Below the pieces are notes generated by a model. That model had not been told where the DNA came from. It did not search any database and saw only the letters and a program-made list of their open reading frames with translations. From Marinobacter sp. (GTDB taxonomy: Bacteria > Pseudomonadota > Gammaproteobacteria > Pseudomonadales > Oleiphilaceae), in contig JAJUKC010000001.1 in NCBI GenBank assembly GCA_029264995.1, positions 1 to 64,000 on the forward strand: a stretch of 64,000 nt of DNA, given 5' to 3'. Both the position numbers and the translations under genes were made by a program. Numbering within the stretch: the first letter of the stretch is position 1; each line of letters begins with the position of its first letter. Positions 1-9,031 of this stretch are shown here, piece after piece.

Positions 1-245
<245 letters not shown>

Positions 246-325
246 TCAGAGCAGTTGCTGCTATTTGCCATTTGACGCAGGAAAAGATGAGAAACGGGGT
301 GCCAGACATACCCAAAATCGCGCCA

Positions 326-354
326 ATTATAGAGATTAAGGAAACCTATTTCCA
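326..354 (-). promoter_or_regulatory. Predicted sigma-70 promoter for the nqr operon
   Basis: On the minus strand a perfect TATAAT (326-331) lies 17 bases from TGGAAA (349-354), a 4 of 6 match to the -35 consensus. The predicted start is near 319, leaving a leader of about 185 bases before nqrA. The stretch between 135 and 325 has no gene that I recognise. This is a pattern match only. Confidence 0.45.
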
Positions 355-392
355 CCGGTAACAAGAGTGCTTTTTACCCTGGAAGCAACAAA

Positions 393-422
393 AAACCCCG
401 GTAACTGGCGCTACCGGGGTTT
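393..422 (-). terminator. Rho-independent terminator downstream of GAPDH
   Basis: An 11-base perfect stem (AAACCCCGGTA at 393-403 with TACCGGGGTTT at 412-422) closes an 8-base loop. On the minus strand the stem is followed by a T-run. It sits 35 bases past the GAPDH stop codon, so it should end that transcript before the nqr promoter. Confidence 0.85.
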
Positions 423-456
423 TCTTTCGACCAATGACCGAAATCGAATTACGACT

Positions 457-1926
457 TTAGTCGCGAGTACGCTTCGGGAAGATCGGGTAAGTTACACCGG
501 CCATCTGGTTCACACAACGCACTACCTGAGCACTGTAGCCAAACTCATTGTCATACCACACGTACAGGATCAAACGCTTACCACTGGCAATAGTAGCCTG
601 AGCATCAACAATCCCCGCGTGACGCGAACCCACAAAATCGGTAGAAACCACTTCCGGAGAGTTTACGAAATCAATCTGCTTCTGAAGCTCAGAATGAAGC
701 GCCATATCGCGCAGGTAATCGTTAACCTTCTGCGCATCCACTTCAGTCTTCAGATTAAGATTCAGAATCGCCATCGACACGTTCGGTGTCGGCACCCGGA
801 TAGCATTACCGCTCAGCTTGCCTTTCAGCTCTGGCAGAGCTTTGGCAACGGCCTTGGCTGCGCCGGTTTCTGTAATAACCATGTTCAACGGGGCACTGCG
901 GCCACGACGACTGCCCTTGTGGTAGTTGTCGATCAGGTTCTGATCGTTGGTGTAGGAGTGCACGGTTTCAACGTGACCATCCTCAATACCGTATTCGTCG
1001 TTGATGGCCTTCAGTACCGGCGTGATGGCGTTGGTGGTACAGGAAGCGGCAGACAGGATCTTGTCTTCGTCGGTGATCCAGTCGTTGTTGATGCCATAAA
1101 CGATGTTCTTGATATCACCCTTGCCCGGCGCAGTCAGAATCACCCGGCTGACGCCCTTGGATTTCAGGTGCAGGCCCAGGCCAGCTTCATCACGCCACTT
1201 ACCGGTGTTGTCGACCACGATGGCATTGTTGATGCCGTATTCGGTGTAGTCCACCTTGTCCGGACCATCGGAGTAGATCACCTTGATAAAGTTGCCGTTG
1301 GCGATCAGTGCAGAATTCTCGGCATCAACAGTGATGGTGCCATCGAACGGACCATGCACGGAGTCACGGCGCAGCAGGCTGGCGCGCTTTTCCAGATCGT
1401 TGTCAGCACCGCCCTGGCGAACAACAATAGCACGCAAGCGCAGGTTGTTACCGCCACCGGCCTTCTCAACCAGAATTCGCGCCAGCAGCCGGCCGATTCG
1501 GCCAAAGCCGTAAAGCACCACGTCTTTGGTCTCTTCCTGAGCGTCCTTGGCGGCCTCTTCGGCATACTTGCCAACCACCGGGCCGATTTCCTTCTTCAGG
1601 AACTCGGTGAGGTCACCGCCTTCTGCCTTGAATTTAACGGCCAGCTTGCCGATATCCACGTGAGCGCGGCCAAGCTCCAGCTTGTCCATCGCTTCGAGAA
1701 TGGGCAGCGTATCGTGAACAGACAGCTCGCTGTCCTCAACCTGACGCACAAAACGATGGGCGCGGATGATATCGATAACAGACTGGTTAATGATCGCACG
1801 GCCGTATACGGACGTAACAACGTTGTTTTTACGGTACAGGCGGCCGATCAGCGGGATCATCGCTTCTGCGGTGGACTCCCGGTCAGTCCAGTTGGACAGG
1901 TGCTGGTTGATCTGTTCGTGACTCAC
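457..1926 (-). CDS. gap: Glyceraldehyde-3-phosphate dehydrogenase, long form
   Basis: NAD(P)-dependent oxidation of glyceraldehyde 3-phosphate to 1,3-bisphosphoglycerate in central carbon metabolism. The protein is 489 residues against about 330 for the usual enzyme. The nucleotide-binding GFGRIGR motif is only reached at residues 140-146, and the catalytic Cys lies in an ASCTTN motif. The extra 135 residues are all N-terminal and mostly helical in appearance. Comparable long GAPDHs occur in P. aeruginosa next to mfd (PA3001). I chose the GTG at 1926 because GAGG precedes it and the encoded SHEQINQHLSNW start fits. The open frame continues to 2286, but that part lies antisense to mfd and does not look like protein. 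It is divergent from mfd. Whether it works in glycolysis or gluconeogenesis cannot be told. Confidence 0.92.
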   Translation of the reverse strand: MSHEQINQHLSNWTDRESTAEAMIPLIGRLYRKNNVVTSVYGRAIINQSVIDIIRAHRFVRQVEDSELSVHDTLPILEAMDKLELGRAHVDIGKLAVKFKAEGGDLTEFLKKEIGPVVGKYAEEAAKDAQEETKDVVLYGFGRIGRLLARILVEKAGGGNNLRLRAIVVRQGGADNDLEKRASLLRRDSVHGPFDGTITVDAENSALIANGNFIKVIYSDGPDKVDYTEYGINNAIVVDNTGKWRDEAGLGLHLKSKGVSRVILTAPGKGDIKNIVYGINNDWITDEDKILSAASCTTNAITPVLKAINDEYGIEDGHVETVHSYTNDQNLIDNYHKGSRRGRSAPLNMVITETGAAKAVAKALPELKGKLSGNAIRVPTPNVSMAILNLNLKTEVDAQKVNDYLRDMALHSELQKQIDFVNSPEVVSTDFVGSRHAGIVDAQATIASGKRLILYVWYDNEFGYSAQVVRCVNQMAGVTYPIFPKRTRD

Positions 1927-1968
1927 GGTTGGAACCTCGTATAGCACTGGAAATAATTTGGGGCGCAC

Positions 1969-1997
1969 ATTATCCAACTTAAAAAGCCGTACGGCAA
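1969..1997 (-). promoter_or_regulatory. Predicted sigma-70 promoter for GAPDH
   Basis: On the minus strand TTGCCG (1992-1997) and GATAAT (1969-1974) are separated by 17 bases. The predicted start is about 35 bases before the chosen GTG codon. Pattern match only. Confidence 0.45.
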
Positions 1998-2021
1998 ATA
2001 GCCGTTTGTCTGCCCCGACCA

Positions 2022-2049
2022 TGACACTGTCACAACCGGGCGATAGAAT
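2022..2049 (+). promoter_or_regulatory. Possible sigma-70 promoter for mfd
   Basis: TGACAC (2022-2027) and TAGAAT (2044-2049) are 16 bases apart and end 48 bases before the mfd ATG. The -35 match is weak. It would be back-to-back with the predicted GAPDH promoter. Confidence 0.35.
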
Positions 2050-2097
2050 AGCGCCGCCCCGGTAAATGATGCATATATTCAGGAGAACGCTTGCCCC

Positions 2098-5000
2098 ATG
2101 TCCAAAGGCCAGGCCCACGCCCCGCTTATCGCCCCCGCTGCCCCTGAAAAGGCTGCCGACCACAGGAAATGGGGGCAACTGAACGGCTGTGCAGACGCCT
2201 TGGCCATCTGCGAGAGCGCCCGCGCCCACAAAGGTCTGACACTGGTCATCACCCAAAGCACCAGCGAAGCCATACAGCTGGAGCAATCCATCCGTTTTTT
2301 CCTGGGACTGCCCACGGACGAAGACGGTGCCACCGTTACCTCCGACGGCATTGAGCTTTTATCCCTGCCGGACTGGGAAACGCTGCCCTACGATCTTTTT
2401 TCGCCACACCAGGATATTACCTCGCGGCGGATTCGCTCCCTGCACCGGTTACCCACCACACGCCACGGTATTCTGGTGGTACCGGCCCGAACCCTGATGC
2501 ACCGGCTGGCACCCCCGAGCTATCTGCAGGGCAACACCTTGCTGCTGGAAGTGGGCCAGACCCTGGATATCGACAGCTGGCGAATGCAACTGGAGGCCGC
2601 CGGCTATCATCATACCGACAATGTGTATGAACACGGCGAGTATGCGGTACGGGGGGCTATCCTCGACATTTACCCCATGGGTTCCAACCTGCCCTACCGC
2701 ATTGATCTGTTCGATGACGAAATAGAGACCCTCCGGACCTTTGACCCGGAAACCCAGAGATCCATCGATAAAACCGAACGCATCGAACTTCTGCCAGCCA
2801 ACGAATTTCCCTGGCACAAGGAAGCCCGCTCAGGCTTTCGCAATCGCTGGTTTGAATATTTCCCCAATGCCGACAAAGACGCGCCGGTTTACCAGGATGT
2901 TACCCACGGCATCACACCGCCTGGCATTGAGTACTATCTTCCACTGTTTTTCGATGAAACCGCCACGCTATTTGATTATCTGCCGGCCAGCACCCTGGTA
3001 TTCACTGCCAACGGTCTGAATGATGCCGTCAATGCCTTTGATGCCGAAACCCGGGCCCGCTACGAAGACCGCCGTCACGATCGCCTGCGCCCTATTCTGC
3101 CCCCCGCCGAGCTGTTTCTGCAGCCGGATGAAGTGTTCGGGCAACTCAAACACTACCCGCGCATTACCTGCAGCAGTCAGCCCGAAGACGGTGCGGGCGC
3201 CAGCAACTGCGGTACCGAATCTCTCCCGGATGTCGCCATGGACGGGCGCGCAGCTGATCCGGCCGGGCGCCTCAAACGGTTCATCCAGGAGTTCCACGGG
3301 CGCATCCTGATCTGTGCCGAATCGTCCGGGCGCCGGGAGGCGCTGATCGACAACCTGGCCGATCACAAGCTCAAGCTGGCGACCGTGCAGAGCTGGTCGG
3401 AATTCCTCGAAAACGAGAGCACCACTCTGGCCATCACCATTGCCCCACTGGAACAGGGCATGGTGTTGCCCGGCCAGAATCTGGCCCTGATTACCGAAAC
3501 GGCGTTGTTTGGCGAGCGGGTGCTGCAGCGTCGCCGGCGCCAGAAACCAACCGAAACCGACGATGCCGGCTACCGGGACCTGTCTGAACTGAGAATTGGC
3601 GCACCGGTCGTGCATATCGACCATGGCGTGGGGCGCTACAAGGGACTGGAGACACTCACCGCCGGCGGCCAATCCGACGAATTCCTGACCCTGGAATACG
3701 CCGGCGGCTCCAAACTCTATGTACCGGTGTCCAGCCTGCACCTGATTTCCCGTTACGCCGGCACCGATGAGGAACACGCACCGCTCCACAAGCTCGGAAC
3801 AGAACGCTGGAGCAACGCCAAGCAAAAAGCGCTGGAGAAGATACGTGACACTGCCGCAGAACTCCTAGACGTTTACGCTCGCCGGGAGGCCCGCAAAGGC
3901 TTCAAGTTTGAAGACCCTAAAGAAGCCTACCGGGCTTTTGCTGCCGGTTTTCCGTTTGAGGAAACTCCGGACCAGCAGGCAGCTATCGATGCAGTATTCG
4001 AGGATATGACCAGCGAACGCCCCATGGATCGCCTGGTGTGCGGTGATGTAGGCTTTGGCAAAACCGAAGTAGCCATGCGCGCAGCCTTTCTTGCCACCTG
4101 GTCTGGCAAACAGGTGGCCGTTCTGGTACCCACTACCCTTCTCGCCCAGCAACATTATGAATCTTTCCGGGACAGATTCTCAGATACTCCAGTATCTGTA
4201 GAACTGTTGAGCCGTTTCCGTAGTAGCAGCCAGACCAGCAAGGCCATTACGGCAATCGAAGAAGGGAAAGTCGATATTGTTATTGGCACCCACAAACTAC
4301 TGCAGGGCGACATTCAATTCAGAAATCTGGGGCTGGTAATAATCGACGAAGAACACCGGTTCGGCGTTCAGCAGAAGGAAAAACTGAAATCCCTGCGGGC
4401 CGAAGTCGATATGCTGACCCTCACCGCCACGCCGATTCCCAGAACCCTGAACATGGCCATGGGCCACCTGCGCGACCTGTCCATTATCGCCACTCCCCCG
4501 GCCCGCCGGCTGTCGGTGAAAACGTTTGTGCGCCAGCGCGACGACGCCATGGTGAAAGAAGCCATTCTGCGGGAGATTCTGCGGGGCGGTCAGGTTTACT
4601 TCCTGCACAACGATGTCGCCACCATCGAGAAAACCGCCGAGGATCTGCGCAAACTGATTCCCGAGGCCCGGGTGGGTGTGGCACACGGCCAGATGCGCGA
4701 GCGCCAGCTGGAACAGATCATGTCGGACTTCTACCACAAGCGCTTCAACGTCCTGGTGTGCACCACCATTGTGGAAACCGGCATCGACATTCCCAGCGCT
4801 AATACCATCATCATCGAACGGGCCGACAAGTTCGGCCTGGCGCAGCTGCACCAGCTGCGTGGCCGCGTAGGCCGGTCTCACCACCAGGCGTACGCCTATC
4901 TGCTGACGCCACCGCCGAAGGCCATTTCCGCCGACGCCAGGAAGCGGCTGGATGCCATTTCCGAATCCCAGGACCTGGGCGCAGGCTTCATGCTTGCCAC

Positions 5001-5619
5001 CCACGACCTGGAAATCCGGGGGGCCGGCGAGCTGCTGGGCGAGGAGCAGAGTGGTCAAATCGAGAGCATAGGCTTTACCCTTTATATGCAACTGCTGGAC
5101 GAAGCCGTTAAAGCCATTCGCGACGGCCGCACGCCCAACGCCGAATTGCCCCTTAGCCACGGCACCGAGATGAACCTGCGCATTCCGGCCCTGATTCCGG
5201 ACGACTACCTGCCGGATGTCCACAACCGCCTGATGCTGTACAAGCGCATTGCCAGCGTGAAGGATCGTGAGGCATTAAAAGAACTTCAGGTTGAAATGAT
5301 TGACCGCTTCGGATTATTACCGGCTCCGGCCAAGAACCTCATGCGCCAGGCACAGCTGCGCTTGCAGGCAGAAGCCTTGGGCATCGTGAAAGTGGATGCC
5401 GGCAAGGAGTGGGTGCGGCTTGAATTCGGGGCAACAACACCGGTCGACCCTCTCGAACTGGTTAAAAAAGTGCAATCCGCTCCGGATCGATACCGGCTCG
5501 AAGGCGCCAACAGCTTTCGCTTCCGGCTGAATGATGACTCAACCGATGGTAAACTCGACGCCATCGCAGCGATGCTCGAAGAACTGGCGCCCGACAAGGC
5601 TCCGGCAAAGGCGTCGTGA
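2098..5619 (+). CDS. mfd: Transcription-repair coupling factor Mfd
   Basis: An ATP-dependent DNA translocase that pushes RNA polymerase stalled at lesions off DNA and recruits UvrA for excision repair. It has 1173 residues, close to the 1148 of E. coli. The N-terminal third has the UvrB-like fold. The RNA-polymerase-interacting region follows, starting with a VHIDHGVGRYKGL motif. The translocase motor has Walker A GDVGFGKTE near residue 650, motif II DEEH near 748, TATPIPRTL (motif III) and a C-terminal helicase half with QLRGRVGRS. A TRCF C-terminal domain ends the protein. AGGAGA lies 12 bases before the ATG. The start of csiV follows 28 bases after the stop, so the two are probably co-transcribed. 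Confidence 0.98.
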   Translation: MSKGQAHAPLIAPAAPEKAADHRKWGQLNGCADALAICESARAHKGLTLVITQSTSEAIQLEQSIRFFLGLPTDEDGATVTSDGIELLSLPDWETLPYDLFSPHQDITSRRIRSLHRLPTTRHGILVVPARTLMHRLAPPSYLQGNTLLLEVGQTLDIDSWRMQLEAAGYHHTDNVYEHGEYAVRGAILDIYPMGSNLPYRIDLFDDEIETLRTFDPETQRSIDKTERIELLPANEFPWHKEARSGFRNRWFEYFPNADKDAPVYQDVTHGITPPGIEYYLPLFFDETATLFDYLPASTLVFTANGLNDAVNAFDAETRARYEDRRHDRLRPILPPAELFLQPDEVFGQLKHYPRITCSSQPEDGAGASNCGTESLPDVAMDGRAADPAGRLKRFIQEFHGRILICAESSGRREALIDNLADHKLKLATVQSWSEFLENESTTLAITIAPLEQGMVLPGQNLALITETALFGERVLQRRRRQKPTETDDAGYRDLSELRIGAPVVHIDHGVGRYKGLETLTAGGQSDEFLTLEYAGGSKLYVPVSSLHLISRYAGTDEEHAPLHKLGTERWSNAKQKALEKIRDTAAELLDVYARREARKGFKFEDPKEAYRAFAAGFPFEETPDQQAAIDAVFEDMTSERPMDRLVCGDVGFGKTEVAMRAAFLATWSGKQVAVLVPTTLLAQQHYESFRDRFSDTPVSVELLSRFRSSSQTSKAITAIEEGKVDIVIGTHKLLQGDIQFRNLGLVIIDEEHRFGVQQKEKLKSLRAEVDMLTLTATPIPRTLNMAMGHLRDLSIIATPPARRLSVKTFVRQRDDAMVKEAILREILRGGQVYFLHNDVATIEKTAEDLRKLIPEARVGVAHGQMRERQLEQIMSDFYHKRFNVLVCTTIVETGIDIPSANTIIIERADKFGLAQLHQLRGRVGRSHHQAYAYLLTPPPKAISADARKRLDAISESQDLGAGFMLATHDLEIRGAGELLGEEQSGQIESIGFTLYMQLLDEAVKAIRDGRTPNAELPLSHGTEMNLRIPALIPDDYLPDVHNRLMLYKRIASVKDREALKELQVEMIDRFGLLPAPAKNLMRQAQLRLQAEALGIVKVDAGKEWVRLEFGATTPVDPLELVKKVQSAPDRYRLEGANSFRFRLNDDSTDGKLDAIAAMLEELAPDKAPAKAS

Positions 5620-5647
5620 CCAAAAGGATTCAGGTGGAGTAACGCCC

Positions 5648-6442
5648 TTGCAAGCTCACATTTTATGCTCACGGCAAACCCTGGCCAGTGCAGCACTGGT
5701 CGCCTCCGTTGCATTCACACCGGCAACCCTGTGGGCCCAGGGCGCTTCAGGCAATGTCCCGAACGACTACTACCGGGCAGAGCTGGTGATTTTACAGCGT
5801 CTGGTGGACCCGGCCGGCATTGAAGAGCAGATGGCGAACAAGTCGGTGGAACCTGTCGAAGCGACCGGCAAAACCCTTTGGGTGGAGCAGGAATCCGGGG
5901 AGCGGGTAACCGAACTCAACCTGGTACCCCGCAACCAACTGCACCTGGGAGAGGCGGCCAACCGGCTCGAGCGAAGCGGTAACTACCGGGTATTGGCGAG
6001 TGCCGGCTGGTATGAAGCCTTTCCGCCCGACTACGAGGGCGAACCTCTGCGTGTCGCAATCGGTGACTGGCTGGCCGAGTCCGGCCAGCGAGCGGTGGAA
6101 GGCCAGATCACCATTGACCGCCAGCGCTACCTGCACGTCAATGTGCAGCTTAACCACTGGGCCGTCAGCGACGATCCCGAGGCTGTGCCAGCAGAGCCTG
6201 AAACACCGCCTCAGACCGAAGCGGTTGCAGAATTTTCCGATCAGGACTCGGGCAATACACTTGATAGCGAAACCGGTGGTTCAGCATCAGAAGGCACCGG
6301 TACCGCTTACCAACTTCGTCCGGCACCGGTAGAGCTGGTGACCTGGATTCGTGAAACGCGGCGGATGCGCAGTGAGGAAATCCACTTCATCGACTCCCCC
6401 ACCGTCGGCGTCCTGGTTTTCTTCAAGAAGATCGAGGGGTAA
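5648..6442 (+). CDS. csiV: CsiV-like periplasmic peptidoglycan-binding protein
   Basis: A 264-residue protein resembling the CsiV family (PA3003-like). CsiV was described in Vibrio as a periplasmic factor that helps LpoA/PBP1a cell-wall synthesis. A signal peptide is evident: a hydrophobic stretch ASAALVASVAF followed by a predicted cleavage near LWAQ. The mature part starts YYRAELVILQRL and ends with MRSEEIHFIDSPTVGVLVFF, the conserved family end. The middle (about residues 170-215) is acidic and low-complexity. I chose the TTG at 5648 because GGTGGAG lies just upstream and it puts the signal peptide at the N-terminus; the open frame continues back into mfd. The 3' end overlaps the convergent phosphorylase gene by 20 bases. 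Confidence 0.8.
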   Translation: MQAHILCSRQTLASAALVASVAFTPATLWAQGASGNVPNDYYRAELVILQRLVDPAGIEEQMANKSVEPVEATGKTLWVEQESGERVTELNLVPRNQLHLGEAANRLERSGNYRVLASAGWYEAFPPDYEGEPLRVAIGDWLAESGQRAVEGQITIDRQRYLHVNVQLNHWAVSDDPEAVPAEPETPPQTEAVAEFSDQDSGNTLDSETGGSASEGTGTAYQLRPAPVELVTWIRETRRMRSEEIHFIDSPTVGVLVFFKKIEG

Positions 6443-7211
6443 GCGCAAGCTGCCCCAGACTTGCCATGGAACGCTCCAGAATCTGACGAACGCCGGACAT
6501 GCCCTGGGCAATCGCTTCTTCAATCTCGGCCATGGTAATAATGTGGTCGGTTTTACCCGCAGCCCAGTTCACCACCAGCCCGAGGCTGACGTACCGCAAG
6601 CCCAGCTCTGCCGCCAGCACCGCCTCGGGCATACCGGTCATGCCAACAATGTCACAGCCATCCCGCTCCATCCTGCGGATTTCCGCCGCCGTCTCCAGCC
6701 TTGGCCCCTGAGTCGCCCCGTAGACGCCAAACCCGGAAAATGACAGCGCCGCCGCCCGGGCAGAGTCAATCAACACCTGTCGGGCATCCTGATCGTAGGG
6801 CCAGGTGAAATCGATGTGGGTGACCTCGTCCAGCTCGCCCTCGAAGAAGGTGCTGGATCGCCCCCAGGTGTAGTCAATCAACTGATCGGGAATGACAATG
6901 TGGGCCGGCCCCATGTTGGGGTGTATTCCACCAACCGCATTGACACCCACCAGCACCCGGGCGCCGGCATCGTGCAGCGCCTGGATGTTGGCCCGGTAAT
7001 TGACCTGATGGGGCGGAATCCGGTGCGGGTTACCATGGCGCGCCAGAAAGATAACAGGCTGATCACCCAGCTGCCCCCGCACCAGCACGGAGGAAGGCTC
7101 GCCCCACGCGGTGGTGACCGTCTCCTCTCCGGTGATCTGGAGGTTGCTCAGGCTGGTCAGCCCCGTACCACCGATAATGCCTACCGGCACATTGTTATTC
7201 GTTCCTGTCAT
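6423..7211 (-). CDS. S-methyl-5'-thioinosine phosphorylase (MTAP/PNP family)
   Basis: A cytosolic 262-residue purine nucleoside phosphorylase family member. It carries the phosphate-binding IGGTGLT start, ARHGNPHRIPPHQVNYRAN, and the base/ribose-binding MTGMPEAVLA region. It closely follows the pattern of P. aeruginosa PA3004, shown to be specific for methylthioinosine, and its flanking csiV-like gene matches that locus. The likely role is salvage of methylthioadenosine after deamination, releasing hypoxanthine and methylthioribose 1-phosphate. Substrate choice among methylthioinosine and methylthioadenosine is inferred from the family and synteny. Its ATG overlaps the upstream MscS stop by four bases (ATGA), indicating translational coupling. 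Confidence 0.87.
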   Translation of the reverse strand: MTGTNNNVPVGIIGGTGLTSLSNLQITGEETVTTAWGEPSSVLVRGQLGDQPVIFLARHGNPHRIPPHQVNYRANIQALHDAGARVLVGVNAVGGIHPNMGPAHIVIPDQLIDYTWGRSSTFFEGELDEVTHIDFTWPYDQDARQVLIDSARAAALSFSGFGVYGATQGPRLETAAEIRRMERDGCDIVGMTGMPEAVLAAELGLRYVSLGLVVNWAAGKTDHIITMAEIEEAIAQGMSGVRQILERSMASLGQLALTPRSS

Positions 7212-8449
7212 TCCCCGTCTCCGGATTCTGAATCGGCTTCACCGTAACCGCCATCATGATCGATATTTTTTCCGGATTTTCCGGAATCAGCATCCTTGTC
7301 CGAGGACTTGTCGTTTGAGTCCTCACGCTTTGAGGAATCGCGCCCGTCTACCCGCACCCCATCCGGCAGATGCAGCGTGCGCGTCGGGAAGGCCACCTCG
7401 GCACCATGGTTTTCGATGATGTCACTGATTTTCAGTAACACATCTTCCTTCACCTCATGGAAACGCACCCACTGGGTGGTTTTGGTAAAGGTGTACACCA
7501 TGATATCCAGTGACGATGAATTGAATGCCAGAAAATTAACAATCAAGGTCTCGTTGGCATCAATCTCTTCATGATTCTTCAGCATCTCCCGGATTTCGTC
7601 CACGATGGTTTTCATGGAATGCACATCGGCATAGCGAATGCCGATGGTCTCGTAGATCCGGCGATTGGTCATCCGGGACGGGTTCTCCACCGCGATGGTG
7701 GTAAACGCCGCGTTGGGGACATAAAGCGGGCGCTTGTCGAACGTGCGAATGGTGGTCAGTCGCCATCCGATGTGCTCTACCGTGCCTTCTATGTTGCGAT
7801 CCGGGGAACGCACCCAGTCACCCACTTTGAAAGGGCGGTCCAGGTGAATAATGAAGCCGCCAAAGAAGTTTGCCAGCAGGTCTTTGGCAGCAAAACCAAC
7901 GGCGATACCACCCACACCACCAAAGGCCAGCACCCCGGAAATACTGAACCCCAATGTTTGCAGGGCCGTAAGCACGGCGGTAATGATAACCACCGCCCGC
8001 GACAACTTGCTGATGGCATTGACCGTGGTGTAATCCATCGGTTTGCGCATCTTGATGGGCGAAGTCAGGATGTTTTCAAATTGCTTGATCAGCCGGATAA
8101 ATACCCAGACCACCACCCAGACAAAACCAATCTGCAGCAAGGTGCCATTGGCAGTAAATATCTCAGCCTCTGAGAAATGATGAGCAACCTCCGCCGCCCA
8201 GTACACCCCCTGCAGCCAGACAAACGCCACCAGTGGCCGGCGTGCCGCGTGCAGTATGGCGTCGTCCCAGAGGTTGCTGGTAGAAGTAAACTTTTTCTCC
8301 AGTGCAGCAATAACGTGGCTGACTATATACGCGACCGCCGCCGTGCCCAGCACCAGCAGGAAAATCAGCACACCGGCCCGCCAACCCTCAGACAGCAACC
8401 CGAACTGCTCTATCCAGCCATTCAGTACACCTAAAACTTCGCCAATCAT
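7208..8449 (-). CDS. Small-conductance mechanosensitive channel, MscS family
   Basis: An inner-membrane channel of 413 residues that would release solutes on hypo-osmotic shock. Several hydrophobic helices occupy residues 1-200. The pore helix is glycine/alanine-rich (LAFGGVGGIAVGFAAKDLLANFFGG), and is followed by the MscS beta domain with PFKVGDWV and YVPNAAF motifs. The C-terminal tail of about 55 residues is highly charged (Asp/Lys/Ser/Gly), is probably disordered and is not part of the usual fold. It overlaps the phosphorylase gene by four bases. There are more membrane segments than in E. coli MscS (286 aa), so it resembles the mid-sized paralogues. Gating threshold cannot be predicted. 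Confidence 0.9.
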   Translation of the reverse strand: MIGEVLGVLNGWIEQFGLLSEGWRAGVLIFLLVLGTAAVAYIVSHVIAALEKKFTSTSNLWDDAILHAARRPLVAFVWLQGVYWAAEVAHHFSEAEIFTANGTLLQIGFVWVVVWVFIRLIKQFENILTSPIKMRKPMDYTTVNAISKLSRAVVIITAVLTALQTLGFSISGVLAFGGVGGIAVGFAAKDLLANFFGGFIIHLDRPFKVGDWVRSPDRNIEGTVEHIGWRLTTIRTFDKRPLYVPNAAFTTIAVENPSRMTNRRIYETIGIRYADVHSMKTIVDEIREMLKNHEEIDANETLIVNFLAFNSSSLDIMVYTFTKTTQWVRFHEVKEDVLLKISDIIENHGAEVAFPTRTLHLPDGVRVDGRDSSKREDSNDKSSDKDADSGKSGKNIDHDGGYGEADSESGDGE

Positions 8450-8472
8450 CCTGTCCCTCTGAATTATACGGA

Positions 8473-8973
8473 TTAATAGATACTGACCGGAGTCCCCGCT
8501 GGAACCCGGTCAAAAAGCTCAACAATATCGGTATTGCGCATCCGGATGCAGCCATGGGATCTGGCAACTCCCATAGGTTCACTGTCCGGCGTACCGTGGA
8601 TATAGATAAAACGACGAAAAGTGTCTACCCCCGGCCCACGGTTTCGCCCCCATTCACAGCCACAAAGCCAGAGTATACGGGTAAGAATCCAGTCGCGCCC
8701 CGGGTTCGCTGCCGCCAGACTCTGGCTGTATATCTCGCCAGTGGGGCGGCGCCCACGATACACCGTATTTAATGGCTGCCCCGCCCCGATTCGGGCGCGG
8801 ACAAAATGCTCGCCAACAGGGGTACAGCCACTGCCGTCGGCCTGGCCGGGGCCATTCAGGCCGGTGGATACCGGGTAGCGGGCAATGATATCACCCGATT
8901 GAGTAGCCAGTGTCAGGAACTGATTGGCGATATCAATGGACAGGGTAACCCCGGGGGGCTTGTTATCGGGCAT
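8473..8973 (-). CDS. L,D-transpeptidase (YkuD domain), no signal peptide seen
   Basis: A 166-residue protein that is essentially one YkuD domain. The signature is present: His126 in an IHGTP motif and the catalytic Cys142 in SHGCIRM. L,D-transpeptidases act in the periplasm to form 3-3 crosslinks in peptidoglycan or attach lipoproteins to it. This one starts MPDNKPPGVTLSIDIANQF, without a hydrophobic leader. The ATG at 8973 is preceded by GGAGGG, and I found no better upstream start. It lies between psrA and the MscS gene, all in the same direction. Either secretion is unusual, the start is misjudged or the protein works in the cytoplasm. Confidence 0.85.
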   Translation of the reverse strand: MPDNKPPGVTLSIDIANQFLTLATQSGDIIARYPVSTGLNGPGQADGSGCTPVGEHFVRARIGAGQPLNTVYRGRRPTGEIYSQSLAAANPGRDWILTRILWLCGCEWGRNRGPGVDTFRRFIYIHGTPDSEPMGVARSHGCIRMRNTDIVELFDRVPAGTPVSIY

Positions 8974-9031
8974 TGGTAACGACTTCCCTCCGGCTGCAAA
9001 CCAGAGGGAAGACTACCCGAGGCGGGGGAGT

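Noticed and set aside
367..1944. 525-residue open frame on the plus strand across GAPDH
   Set aside because: It is the antisense shadow of a clear GAPDH gene; the translation has no recognisable domain and its composition follows the complementary codons.
1927..2286. N-terminal extension of GAPDH up to 2286
   Set aside because: This part is antisense to the start of mfd, shows no protein-like pattern, and a GTG with a ribosome-binding site lies at 1926.
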